Shown here: positions 35,151 to 46,375 of the stretch, piece by piece | Layout: every line of letters begins with the position of its first letter | Numbering within the stretch: the stretch's first letter is position 1 | Assembly: GCF_019175385.1 (NCBI RefSeq) | Contig: NC_083346.1 | Span: 85,326,543-85,390,542 of the forward strand | From: Lycium barbarum | Taxonomy: Eukaryota > Streptophyta > Magnoliopsida > Solanales > Solanaceae | Direction of reading: 5' to 3' | Length of the DNA: 64,000 nucleotides | Notes under the pieces: model-generated | The model's database searches: none | Told to the model about the DNA's origin: nothing | The model's input: the letters and a program-made list of their open reading frames with translations, nothing else | Made by a program: the position numbers and the translations under genes

Positions 35151-35539
35151 AATTCATTAACAATGGATGTGTATCTAATGAATATCTTAGAAATCGTTTC
35201 TCCTGGCTTCATTCTGAAGTTGTCATAATCAATGCCAAGCATAGATTTCCTAAAATTCATGACTTGACTTGTTCCTTCACGAGCATTGACCAATGCATCC
35301 CAGATCTCTTTGGCAGCTGCACATCCAGAGATCCTGTTGCACTCATCTTGTTGCCTTACATCTATGTCCTTTGTGGTGGGATATTTAGGACCATCAGTAA
35401 TTCTAGCCCATAGTTTAAAGACTTGTAAATGGTCCTCCAAGCGAGCTTTCCACCAGGCATTGTTCTACCCATTGAATATTAGTGGTCTATGAGTTGATTG
35501 ACCTTCAATGTGTCCAATTGGTGTTGCAACAATCATCAT
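35151..35539 (-). pseudogene. Ty1/copia gag fragment (UBN2-type)
   Basis: From ATG 35539 one minus-strand frame reads MMIVATPIGHIEGQSTHRPL, then FNG-stop-NNAWWKARLEDHL, LWARITDGP, and AAKEIWDALVNAREGTSQV with GETISKIFIRYTSIVNE. This matches the UBN2/Retrotran_gag family of copia elements (usual pattern FNGENYAYWKARM ... SAKEIWDAL). One TAG near 35466 replaces a codon after FNG. The fragment is cut at 35150 by LTR D, so the rest of gag and all of pol are absent. Confidence 0.8.
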
Positions 35540-35857
35540 GATATTCTATTAAGGTGTTAGCCTCTTAAAGAGAACCTTTCTTGGTACCAATTGATATTTT
35601 TGCACGACCAAATATCTATCCCAAGTTATACCAGATTTTTCCCTAGAGGCTAGACTAGGTTACTCTATCTGTTCTAAGATTATGTTTACGGATTATTAAA
35701 GACAGAAAAGTAAGGACACAATATTTTTACGTGGAAAAGCCTGGCTCACAAGGGTAAGATATCACGACTTATACCTCTGTAGGATTTATCCCAAAACTCT
35801 ACTACAACTGTGAGCCTTTGCAAAATTAGATTGCAAACCCTGTAACCCAGGAAATAA
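35540..35857 (-). other. Leader/5' flank of the copia fragment
   Basis: No coding sequence. It contains TTGGTACCAATTGATATTTTTG near 35584 and TTTTTACGTGGAAAAGCCTGG near 35723, a string often met in 5' regions of plant copia elements. I could not place an LTR boundary or primer site with confidence. The B1 LTR starts at 35858. Confidence 0.35.
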
Positions 35858-38411
35858 TGTAATGAACCATTTGGTCGTTATAGTGCTTTTGACCCATTTA
35901 CCCTATTGACCCTTCCCCAAGCCATGTTAGTATGATTTTTACCTATGGGGATGGGTGACACAATTCACGAGGTAATCAGGCGAGTTTTATGATGAATCAT
36001 GGGAAATAGAGCCTTAAAGTGAAAAATGGTTGACCGACAATTAACTTTTGAGTAAAAGAACCTTTTGAGGAATTCGTCGATTCCGAGAGGTTCGGAGGAT
36101 CGATTATAACTTGTTGGGATGTTTAGTTCAGTTTTTAAGGCACTCGGGAGAGTTTTGGGTTATTGGTTGGAAAGTTGATCTTTGGCCATTGGGTGTTGAT
36201 CCGGTCAAATAGACCTCTGTTGGGAATTTCGAGACCACGAGTGAGTCTATCATGTGTTTTTATGTATGTTTACTTGTCTGATTTGTAGGAATTTATCGAG
36301 TGATTATCGGGTTTTGGGAAGAGTTGGGGAAAAACCAGCAGTTTGCTAGTGTCTTATATCTCACAGGGGCAAGGCTTTGTGCGCCACAACGGACCAACCT
36401 CAGTGAGGCTTGGTCGACTAGCGCGTGTTGATTGGATTTGTGGGAATCTGCTCCAGTGGACGGAGATCCACTGGAGCGGATCTCTGCTAGAGCAGACGCG
36501 CCATAGCATTTAGTGGATCACGGGAACAGACCTTTTTCCGCTACCGCAGAAAACACAGAAATAGATTTTATTTAATGCTAAGTGAAACCCTTTCATATCC
36601 CATTCCAAATATTATTTCTCATAAGTGTCTCTAAGGCGATTTGAAGAGGTTCTAGGTGGATTCTTCTGGGGGTATGTCATTTCAACCTTGATTTCCTTTA
36701 TTTACCTTTCACAAGCTTGAATCAATGGTACAAAGTCTATAGAACTAAAGGAAGAGGATGAATTTGACCTATATCTTTATTATTTGATATTTAGACATCC
36801 AATATGAGATTTATTGATGGATTGGACTAATATAAGCATGGAAAATCATTAATTAGTAACCAATAGGCTTGAATCTTCCTTTCTAGTTGAGAAATTGAAA
36901 GATTGAAAGTTAGGCTTTATACCTAAATTGGGGGTTTTGACTTGAATGATGAAATTGATCATTACTTGAGCTAATTTAGTAATTAGGGAGTGGAATTGAA
37001 CTTCTAGAATGCTGAATTACCTATTCCATCTTTGAAATGCCTGTTTTATCCTTATGGGCCCGTTTCCCCTCTTTTACTTAGTTGATTTTGATCTGAAGCA
37101 ATGTATAGCAATACGGGTATCGATGTTTGTCATTTCTAACTTAGAATTTGATAATGGATAAACTTTGAGTACTTGGAGGCTTTTCGAAAGGGCAAAGCTT
37201 AGATTTGATCGTATGTGGCTCCAGCTCGGCAGCGAGGTCAGTTACGGCTTACCATTTTGTTAGACTTCAGTTAGCGAAGCATATGTAGAAGTTAGTCATT
37301 GTTGGAGAAAGCACTATAAGCCTTCGGGTATGAAGATGGGATGAATATTCTTAGGATTGGGATTGTTGCCTTTTATAGTTTGTTGGCTTGATGCCTTGTG
37401 TCCGATATTGGACTTGTACTTTGTTGCCATATTGTGATTATGATACGGTTGTCTCTCACTTATCTTGACACTCTCATGGATGGAGGAAAGGACGTGACTT
37501 GATATTGATATTGTGATATATGTCCATGTGTGGCATGATTGGGATTGATATGATTTCACTTGATGGTGTTGCATCGATATTGATATTGTGATTTGTGTCC
37601 ATGTGTGGCACGATTGAGATTAGATAATGATTTACACCTCAGATTGATACATGCATGTCATTCATACACATTCTACATGATTCATTGTTGTGAACTGTTA
37701 TTTGATAACAATAAAAATATGATAAGAGGGAAAGTGAAACATTCGAGGCTTTTTATTATGGTGTTTGCTAAGTGTATATCTCGTATGGCCTCTCTTGCAT
37801 ATATATTTGGTGTTACCTATGTGGTCAAAAGGGAAATTGTTCCTGACCTGGCATTGTACAGATTTGGGAATAAGTTCATGATGGTAGTTGATTTACGGAC
37901 GTTGTTATGTTTATTCACCTCATAATTATTGTTGAATTTGACATTCATACATGCATTTCATCTTGCATTTCTCACGATACTATGATATGGTTCCAATGGA
38001 GAAAGTAAAGGATGGAAAGTCATCTCTGTATTGTGTGCGGAGTGATTATGGACATATTTGATATAGTAGCCATCTCTGGGTTGTATGCGAAATGACTAGT
38101 ACATGGACTTTGCGGGTCCCCCATGGGTCATGACTATTGAGACGTAGAGGTATTCGGTCTGTAGCTTGTGTGTATGATAATGAGACAGTTGACCAGTGCA
38201 TTGCATCGCATCGCACATACATTCATATTACATCCACTCATATCTCTGATTCTAGTTTTTGAATTTGTTGTATTGCATGGTGCAATTCAGCCTTGATTCC
38301 TTGGTTGTTGATTCATTTGAGACGCTTCGTGCTTTCTAATCTCTTACAGACATTTGATCGATTCGAGGAATAGAGGTTCCGTCTAGGCTATGACTGTAGA
38401 CTACTAAGATC
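35858..38411 (+). repeat. LTR B1 (plus), 3'-truncated B-type Tekay LTR
   Basis: It starts TGTAATGAACCATTTGGTCG, matching LTR B2's TGTAACGACCCGTTTGGTCG. It carries a palindrome island (36360-36540), a predicted 5' splice site CTGGGG|GTATGT at 36671/36672, the block ATAAGCCTTCGGGTATGAAG near 37317, and a GATATTG-rich stretch. The 3' terminus is lost: at about 38411 it meets an inverted LTR of the same family. No primer site or gag follows. Confidence 0.75.
36360..36575 (+). promoter_or_regulatory. Palindrome island of LTR B1
   Basis: Inverted repeat with 10-bp arms CTCCAGTGGA/TCCACTGGAG around CGGAGA at 36451-36476, overlapping GAGCGGATCTCTGCTAGAGC. TATTTAATG near 36568 is a possible TATA. Its motif differs from ACGGACCGT. 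Confidence 0.5.
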
Positions 38412-41082
38412 TTTCCATGCCCCAACTAGGGGAACGTGCAGGCACCTACCATTTCCCACCTCAGTGGGCGAGCCCATCCCTAATTCACAACCAAATAATA
38501 AATAAAATAAAATATACCACCCAGAATTACACAATAATAAGTCTAACAGAAATAGGAAAATATAATAATTGCAAAAGATACATCGAATCCCAAAAATCTA
38601 GTGTGAATAGTTCAAGAGCCACTACATAATGTCTAGTAATATACAAGTCTCAAATATCCATAAATACTGTCTAAATGATAGAATATAAAGACAGGAATAG
38701 ATAGATCCATCGGGGCATAGAATCCATCTAAGTGCTCACCTTGGAATGCTTGTTAGACGGCCTAGGGACTCAGTCACAAAGCGCAGAAGTCGACCGGTCA
38801 TAGACTTTGCACTCAGAAAGAATGCAGCAAGGTAGAATCAGTATAACAACACGTACTGAGCATAGGCCGACAACAGTTAGAAAATCATATATATAAGAGA
38901 GACTGAAAAAGGAGGCATGCTCACAATAAAAAAGAAACTCAACACATTCCAAAATATCTAATCCAGTGCCAAATCACCAAATCTAGTATGTCACCTCAAA
39001 ATCCACTATAAGTCCGGAACACAATCTCAAGTACCACTATCAAATACACGTATCACCAAAGATCAACCAACAACTCCAATACAATGTCGTAGGTAAATAT
39101 GGGATGAATGCAATGATACACAAACGTTTCGGGCAGAATATCTCGTCACCTCGACAGTCATGACCTATCGGAGACCGCTAAGTCCGTGTACCTGCTGTGG
39201 TGCATAGCATGATCCAATAGTCAATGTTGCGGAATGTGCAACCCAATCCCCGTCAGTGTTGCGTTACATACAACCCGATCCAAGTAAGTGTTGCGACGCG
39301 CAACCCAATCCCAATATATGTATAAATGAATGAATGCATGATAACAATGCCAACAAGAAAATTTGAATCTATGATGCCACACATGGACGCATATCTCAAC
39401 ACAATGTTAATGTCACAACCATTCTTTCCTTTCTAACAACTGCAATCATGATAAATATGCTTTCCGACACACAAGTAATCCTAAACCATCAACTCTAGAT
39501 TCAATCACGTGGCGACAAGCCAGTAACTCACAAATAAGCAACAACTCAATAGAACATAATAAGGTGAATAACAATAATCAACACAATACCAACCTAAGTA
39601 TTCTATCCTAACTTCAGACCCGAAGGTTTACATGCTTTCTCCAATAATCACGAAATCTACATATGATTCGCTAATCGAAGTCTAACCCAAAAGGTAAGTC
39701 ATAATCTACCTAGAAAGACGAACATGAGCCACGAACTGCCACACCTTGGCCTTTCCCTTCCGTAGCACCTCTAAGGACTCAAAGTCTATTCATAATTGAA
39801 TTCTATGTTAAAAACCACGAATAAAGACACCCATATTGCTATACTTCTAGATAGGTCAAATTCTAACCCAAGGAATTAGGGAAAGGGCCCACAAGGATAA
39901 AATGGAAAATTGAATGATGGAAAATGCAATTCAAGCTCTAGGTGAACACACCCACTAATCAATTGCTAAAACAAGTCAAGATTAAGCCTAATTCGGATTT
40001 AATGCAAAACCACCAAATTTGTGTATGAACCCTAATTCTTCATCCTCAATTTAATCACTAACAATAGAAGAAATAAGCTTAACAACAAGGAATTCATAAA
40101 AAATTATGCTAGTCAATTTCACCATAAATTTTCATTTTAGACGTCTAAACCCATTTCAAGATATTTATCACAAGACTCATTTTCTGTATTTGGATTCTAG
40201 TGATTCTAAGCATGGATTAGGGATCAAGGAAGGAAAATGATGAAGTCTAGGGTCATAGATATTACCTCCAAGAAGATTCAGTCCACAATTGATCAATCCT
40301 CCCAAAGAGTGCTTAGAAAGTGATGGAAAGAAGTGATAGGTTTAAGGGTTTTAACTTGAGAAAAATAATAGAATTTTGCCCGACATCGGTTGCAGTGGTC
40401 ATAGGCTCGCTACAGCGCATGCGCTATGGCGGCCAAGGAACGACTACAATAGCCAACTCACAATCCTCTAAGCGGCTATAGCGGCACCCGTTACCGCTAC
40501 TATGAGTCCGCTACAGCAGTTGGTCGACCGCTGTGGTGGCTCGCCATAAACTTACTTATCCGCTATAGCTGTCGGTCCCTCGATACCGCGAGAGCACTGC
40601 GGCTGTTCTGGTGCTGCTGCTGCGGACACCAGACACCAGACACCAGACACTAGAATGTTACTGGGTGTTTACCAATCTCAACTCGAAATCCAACTATTAC
40701 TCGAGGCCCCACAAATACAAAACAAACATGCCAACACATTTACAAACACACTACAAACTCACCCATGGCCTCGAATTTTCCAACGGAGGACTATTTGACC
40801 AAGTCAACCCCCAATGGCCTAAAGCCAAGTGTCGAACCCAAGTCCTAAAATGCTTCCAATTGCATTGGGAACTAAACCAAACTCACTACCAAGTCATAAA
40901 TGACCATCCGAACTTCTCAAGATTGACGGAATTCGGAAAAAGTTCCGTTTACCCAAAAGTCAACTTTGGGTCAAACAAATCCCACTTTAAGGCTCAACCT
41001 CCAAATATCACTCTAAAAATCGCCCGATGGCCTCGGGAAAGGATCAACAGGGGTAAAAGGGTCAATAGCACTATAACGACCC
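38412..41082 (-). repeat. LTR B3 (3' LTR of element 8)
   Basis: On the minus strand it runs CTATAGTGC...TAGTTGGGGCATGG. It shares with B1 and B2 the GGAGAAAGCATGTAAACCTTCGGG block (about 39645 reversed) and the terminal GAGGTGGGAAATGGTAGGTGCC block (38438 reversed). The outer terminus lacks the last bases of the usual TGTAACGACC start: at about 41083 ACTATAACGACC runs straight into 3' UTR-like sequence. A predicted 5' splice site CTTGGAG|GTAATA lies at 40265/40264. Confidence 0.7.
40385..40625 (-). promoter_or_regulatory. Palindrome island of LTR B3
   Basis: Contains the 12-bp palindrome AGCGCATGCGCT (40414-40425) and repeated CGCTATAGCGG/CCGCTACAGC elements near 40400, 40477, 40510 and 40560, plus a CCAGACACCAGACACCAGACA run (about 40628). 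Its core (CGCTA(T/C)AGCGG) differs from that of LTR B1 although both are B-type. Confidence 0.55.
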
Positions 41083-43452
41083 GATTGGGGGAAGAATCGC
41101 TCATCCTCGAGCGACAAAGAGTAGAAATGGGGGAAAAGTACCTCAATCAGCAAACAACTAAGGATATCTCTCGCGCATATTGAACTCGGTCTCCTAAGTA
41201 ACCTCCTCAGCAAGACGATGCTTCCATTGAACCTTGACCAGAGCAATCTGAATGAACAGCTGACATGCCTAGTTGAAAAAGCCAACTAATAAGCAACATC
41301 TACAACTCGACGGAGCACCTCAAATGGGCCAAGGTACCTCGGGCTGAACTTGCCCCTCTTTCCAAATCGCATAACACCCTTCATGGGTGAGATCTTCAGA
41401 AGAACTTTTCCGCCCACCATAAACTCTAAGTCCCGAACCTTCCAGTCCGCATATATCTTTTGTTGACTCTGGGCTGCTAGAAGGTTTTCCTAAATAAGCG
41501 TCACTGGGTCCATGGACTCTCTCAACAAATCTGTGCCCTACGGGAAAACCTCAAAAGCATCAAATTACCCAATAGTAGAATGTCACCTCTTATCATACAA
41601 AGCCTTGAAAAGGGCCATATAAATACCCGAACAGTAGCTATTGTTGTACGCAAACTCCGCTAAAGGCAAGAACTGGTCCAAATTACCGCCAAAATCTATG
41701 ATGCATGCTCTCAACATATCCTCGAGCACCTGGATAGTCCTCTTAGATAGGCCATCAGTCTTGGATGAAAAGTTGTACTAAGGTCCAACTGAGTACCCAA
41801 CTCTACCTGAAAAAAGCCCTCCATAAATTTGAGGTAAACTAGGGACCTCGATCCGAAACAATAGAAATAGGGACCCCGTGCAAATGCACAATCTCACGAA
41901 TGTAAATCATGGCTAATTTCTCCGCTATGTAAGTGACCTGAACTAAAATGAAATGAGCGAACTTAGTCAACCGATCAATAATAACCCAAACTGAATCAAA
42001 CTTTCCCAGGGTCTTCAGAAGATCCAAAAAAATCCATGGGAATCCTCTCCCACTTCAACTCAGGAATGGGCATCCGCTAAAGCACACCACCAGGACTCTG
42101 CTGCTCATACTTGACTTGCTGACAATTCCCACACTTAGCCACAAAATCAGCAATATCTCTCGTCATCCTCCCCGACCAGAGTGCTGCCTCAGATCTCGAT
42201 ACATCTTCGTAGCACCCGGATGGATGGAATATCTCGAGCTATGTGCCTCCTTCAAAATCAAACTAATCAAATCACCAGCACGAGGAATGCACACGCATCC
42301 CTTGATCCTCAGAATACCCCAACTATCAAGCATGGCCTCCTTGGCCTCACCTATCAGAACCTTATCACGCATCTTACACGACTTGGCATCCTTAAACTGC
42401 TGAGTCCTAATCTACTCGAAGAGGGATGACTTTGCTTCAACATAAGCTAAGCCTCTGCCCGAAACTAAGATATCATGGCGCAATAAACTATTAGCTAGAG
42501 TATGAACCTCTATGGCTAATGGACACTCGGAAGCAACCAATCGAGCTAAGCTACCCATACTCACTGCCTTGCGACTCAAGGCATCAACTATAACATTGGA
42601 TTTTCCCGGATAATAGAGAATACTGATGTCATAATCCTTCAGAAGCTCCATCTACCTACGCTGTATGGAATTTAGATCTCTCTGACTGAACACGTGCTAA
42701 AAGCTGCGGTGATCGGTGAACACCTCACATGGACTTCGCACAAGTAGTGCCTCCAAATCTTCAAGGCGAATACTACTGCTAATAACTCCAAATCATAGGT
42801 AGGGTAGTTCTTTTCATGGATCTTGAACTGACAGGAAGCATAGGCAATGACTCTACCCTCCAGAATCAACACTACACCCAAACTAATATGGGATGTATCA
42901 TAATACACTAAGAAATCCTTACCCTCTACATGTAATTCCAGAATCAGGGCTTAAGTCAAAAGAGTCTTGAGTTGTTGAAAGCTCTCTACACAAGCATCAG
43001 ACCACTGAAAGGGATCCTTCTTTCTGAGTCAATCTACACAACGAATAAGTAATAGAAGGGAAGCCCTTCACAAATTGACGGTAATAGCTGGCTAGCCCCA
43101 CAAACCTATAAATCTCAGTCACAGTAATGGGCCTCGCCCAATCTCTAACAGCCTCAATCTTTCTTGGATCAACCATGGCCCATCCTTAGACACAACGTGG
43201 GCCAAGAATTCCACAGACTAAAGCCATAACTCACCCTCTGAAAACTTGGCATAAAGCTCCTTCTCCTTCAATAACATAAGGACAATCCTCAAATGACGCT
43301 CATGCTCCTCTCTTCTATTCAAATACACCAAGGTATCATCGATGAATATAATGACGAAGGAATCAAGACATGGCTTGAAAATTCCACTCATCAAGTCATA
43401 AAAGTTGCTGGGGCATTTGTAAGCCCAAATGACATCACTAGGAACTCATAAT
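41083..43452 (-). pseudogene. Degenerate pol fragment, element 8
   Basis: From 3' to 5': chromodomain remnant near 41170-41220 (VT-stop-ETEFNMRERYP, Trp codon turned to TAG). The integrase C-terminal part is near 41330-41470, and the catalytic core near 42020-41850 (VWVIIDRLTKFAHF, IVSDRGP). The zinc region lies near 42120-42230. RNase H spans 42910-42650 ([10 protein letters not shown]), and RT with FIDD near 43340. Every domain is broken by stops or frameshifts. RT is interrupted at the codons for YEFLVMSFG, where element 5 inserted. Confidence 0.8.
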
Positions 43453-43939
43453 TGTAACGACCCGTTTGGTCGTTATAGTCTTTTCATCACTTCCGCCCGT
43501 TTTTGAGCTTGGTTAGCTTATTTTTGACATGAGAGGACTATTGACACGCTTCCTGAGGTGTCTAAATTTGATTCGGATGACTTTTTGTGAAATTTTGGCT
43601 TTAAGCGAAAAAGAGTTAACTCAAAATTGACTTTTAGGTAATGGACCTTTTTTGGAAGTCCATCCATTCCGAGAGGTCCGGATGGTCATTCAGAACTTGT
43701 GTGTGTATCTGGTTCGGTTCCCAATGAACTCAGATGCATTTTGGGACTTGGGTTGAAAAGTAAGGAATAAGGTATTGGGGTTGAATCGATCAATGAGACC
43801 TCCATTGGAAATTCTAAGGCCACGAGTGCGTTCGTAGTGAGTTTTTATGTGGGTCTATGTATATTGTTTATGAGCAGATGGCCTCGGGAGTTGGTCGGGA
43901 TTTCGGTTGTAACTTGGAAAACTTTTGGGATTGTGGTAC

Positions 43940-44121
43940 CTACTGTGTGCCAGAGCGGCACTAGTGCCGTCCCAGCGGCACCATTGTAACGGTGGGACAA
44001 CCGTTGTGGCGGCCAAGTCTATTTTTCCCAAACCATACCGATGGCCTAAGAAGACGCTGTGGCGGCCCCGATGCCACGGTGGCAGTATCGGGATTGCTAT
44101 TTCATTAAGTGTGTATTAAAA
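43940..44121 (+). promoter_or_regulatory. Palindrome island and TATA-like box of LTR B2
   Basis: 14-bp palindrome CGGCACTAGTGCCG (43956-43969), followed by CAGCGGCACCATTGTAACGG, CCGTTGTGGCGGCC and GCTGTGGCGGCCCCGATGCC. The family core is GCGGCAC/GGCGGCC. TATTAAAA lies at 44114-44121. Confidence 0.6.
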
Positions 44122-45204
44122 AGCCCTTAGTCTATCATTTATCACCATTATGAAATTTGAGCTCTTGGGAACTGTGCTCGAGGATTCTTGGGGAAAGTTT
44201 TGGTGGTAAGTCCTGCTAATCTCCTCACTAATTCATTACTCCTAATCATCTTAGAATTTCTCTTTGCTTATTAGTTCCTTAATAACGGAAGATAAAAACT
44301 TAGGCTTTTAAATGGTGAAATTGATTGGGTTTATGCTAGATTATGATGTATTTAAGGTTATTAATCATGCATCTTCCATTATTAGTGTTGAATCCTTGAA
44401 TCTAAGAGTTAGGGTTTAAACCCAAAATTGGGGGTTTTGCTTGAATTTCAAAATTGGGTGAATCTTTGAGTTAATCTACCAATTAGTTGGTGGGTTTTGA
44501 TCACCTAGTGCTTAATTTGATATTTTACCATCGAGTTTCCCGTTTTGTCATTGTGGGGCCCATTTTTCTAAAATTTTAAGGTTGATTTTGACCTAATTTG
44601 AATGATAGCAATATAGGTATCAATCTTCATAATTTCTAATTTAGATTTCGAATGTGCCTAGACTTCTTAGATCTTGAGGCTCAGCGAAAGGGCATGGCTA
44701 AAGAGTGATTGTTGGTATATTGTTGTTCGGCCATCGAGGTTGGTTATGGCTTACCCTTGGTGAGACTTCCTGTAGTGAAACATATATTTAGATTATGTTG
44801 TTGGCAAAAGCATGTAATCCTTCGGGTATGAAGTCGGGTTGGATATTGTATTAGGTTGGGCCTTGTTGTGTGATTGGGACTAGTCACCCCGTTATGTTGT
44901 GATTGAGTTGTCCTATTGTTATGGGCTTGATGCCATATACTGATAGTGGATATTGGAGACTATTGAGATATGTTGTTAATGATATTGTGGTTCCCCACTT
45001 GTTGGTATTTGATTTCGGGGATAGTGTCTTTATATGACTTGTGTATTCTTTCATGATATTGTTAGCATGCCCATGTTTGGTACTTTTGATATTGATCTGA
45101 TTATTCATGTTGACTCATACATCACATGCATTCACATCTCTCATGATATATTTTTGATATTTGATGAAACAATGTGATGAGATGAGCTCAATTTGCATGA
45201 GAGT

Positions 45205-45357
45205 GATGTGAGTAGTCCGATATCCGATGGTTGTCTCGGAATTGTGGATTGTGTGCGAGTGATGTTAGTAGTCCGATGTCTGATGGTTTTCCCAAAATCG
45301 TGGATTGCGTTATGTGAGAGTACGATGTCCGATGATTGTCCCGGAATCTTGGATTAG
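45205..45357. repeat. Three-unit tandem array in LTR B2
   Basis: About 50-65-bp imperfect units built on GTAGTCCGATGTCTGATGGTTGTC...GGATTGTG. GCATTGCATTGCATTG-type short repeats follow near 45439-45480. Confidence 0.7.
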
Positions 45358-46163
45358 TGAGTACATGGACTTCGCGGGTCCCCACAGGTTGTGCTACCGA
45401 GACATCGATACTTCCGTCCGGAGTATGTGCGTACACTGCATTGCATTGCATTGGCATTCTTACATCATTGCATTGCATTGCATCTTGGCTTATATTGTGA
45501 TGATCTGGTGTTTTACTTGTGTTGTTGATTTTGAATTGGATATATATTGAGACTTGGTATACTTGATTTTAGATGCTTCAAACTAGGTGATGACAGATAC
45601 TTGTTTCTGAATGTGCTTGACTTATACTTGTTGAGTTATCTGCCTATACTACTTTATTATCTGAATTATATTAGCTATACTTAGTCGGCCGATGATATCT
45701 ACCAGTACTGTGGTTTTGTACTGACCTGCACTTGACGAATTCTTTTATGAATGTAGAGTTCCAGGTTGGGTCAGTTTCCATCTCCCGTGGTTAATAGTCA
45801 CCTTCAGTACAACTTCGAGTTTCTAGGGTGAGCACGAGATGCCCGCTGCCTTGAAGACTCCTCTTATTATGTCTTATTTTTCCATTCTGAGACAGATAGA
45901 TTGATGTATTATTACATTCCAGACTTGTATATTTTTCTTTTAGATACTCTTGTATGGATTAGACCAGACCCTGGGTATATTTCCTTATTTCTGCACTATT
46001 TCTATTATAATACCCTTGGTAAGACTTACGAGATTATTCTCTTCGGCTTAATTGATTTATTTATTTATTTATTTATGTCTTTACTTTTCATTGGGTTGAG
46101 GGTTCACTTACCGAGGTGAAAAGGGTAAGTTCCCGCACGACTTAGTTGAAATGGGTCATGACA

Positions 46164-46375
46164 AGTTGGTATCAGAGCCCTAGGTTACCCATCTATAATA
46201 CAAGAGCGTGTCTAGTAGAGTCTCATGGATCAGTACGATGAGATTCGTATTTAACTGTGAGAGGCTACAGGGCATTTAGGAAATCTCACTTTCTTTCATC
46301 CTTTCGTGCTACTTTATTCTAATTGGTATCTGGAACAATCGAATTGGTATCTGACTCTTATCTCTTCTCTCACAG
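46164..46375 (+). other. Primer binding site and leader, element 5
   Basis: TGGTATCAGAGC at 46167-46178, exact Met-type. The leader carries GTGTCTAGTAGAGTCTCATGG and GAGGCTACAGGGCATTTAGGA. It ends in TCTCTTCTCTCACAG, a pyrimidine-rich predicted 3' splice site that abuts the gag ATG (46376) with no spacer. Confidence 0.85.

Larger units (their letters stand above)
38412..43452 (-). mobile_element. Element 8: degenerate B-type Tekay element, 3' half
   Basis: Minus-strand element with 3' LTR B3 at 38412-41082 and pol (chromodomain, integrase, RNase H, RT) at 41083-43452. RT is cut at 43452 by the LTR of element 5, and the 5' half is not in the window. Many stops and frameshifts make it one of the oldest copies here. 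Confidence 0.8.
43453..46163 (+). repeat. LTR B2, 5' LTR of element 5 (2,711 bp)
   Basis: It runs from TGTAACGACCCGTTTGGTCG to AATGGGTCATGACA. It has a palindrome island (43940-44095), TATA-like TATTAAAA (44114-44121), a predicted 5' splice site TGGTG|GTAAGT at 44205/44206, a tandem array (45205-45357), the inverted pair CCAGTACTG...GTACTGACC (about 45700-45724) and an acceptor TTCCAG|GTTGG at 45764/45765. It is the only complete B-type LTR in view. Confidence 0.88.

Noticed and set aside
36360..36540. GC-rich hairpins as possible miRNA precursors or terminators
   Set aside because: They are part of the LTR promoter-proximal island pattern, and I cannot show a miRNA-like foldback with a duplex arm of proper length.
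40611..41183. 190-codon plus-strand frame
   Set aside because: It spans the LTR B3 island, the LTR end and the chromodomain region of element 8 in antisense; composition looks non-coding.
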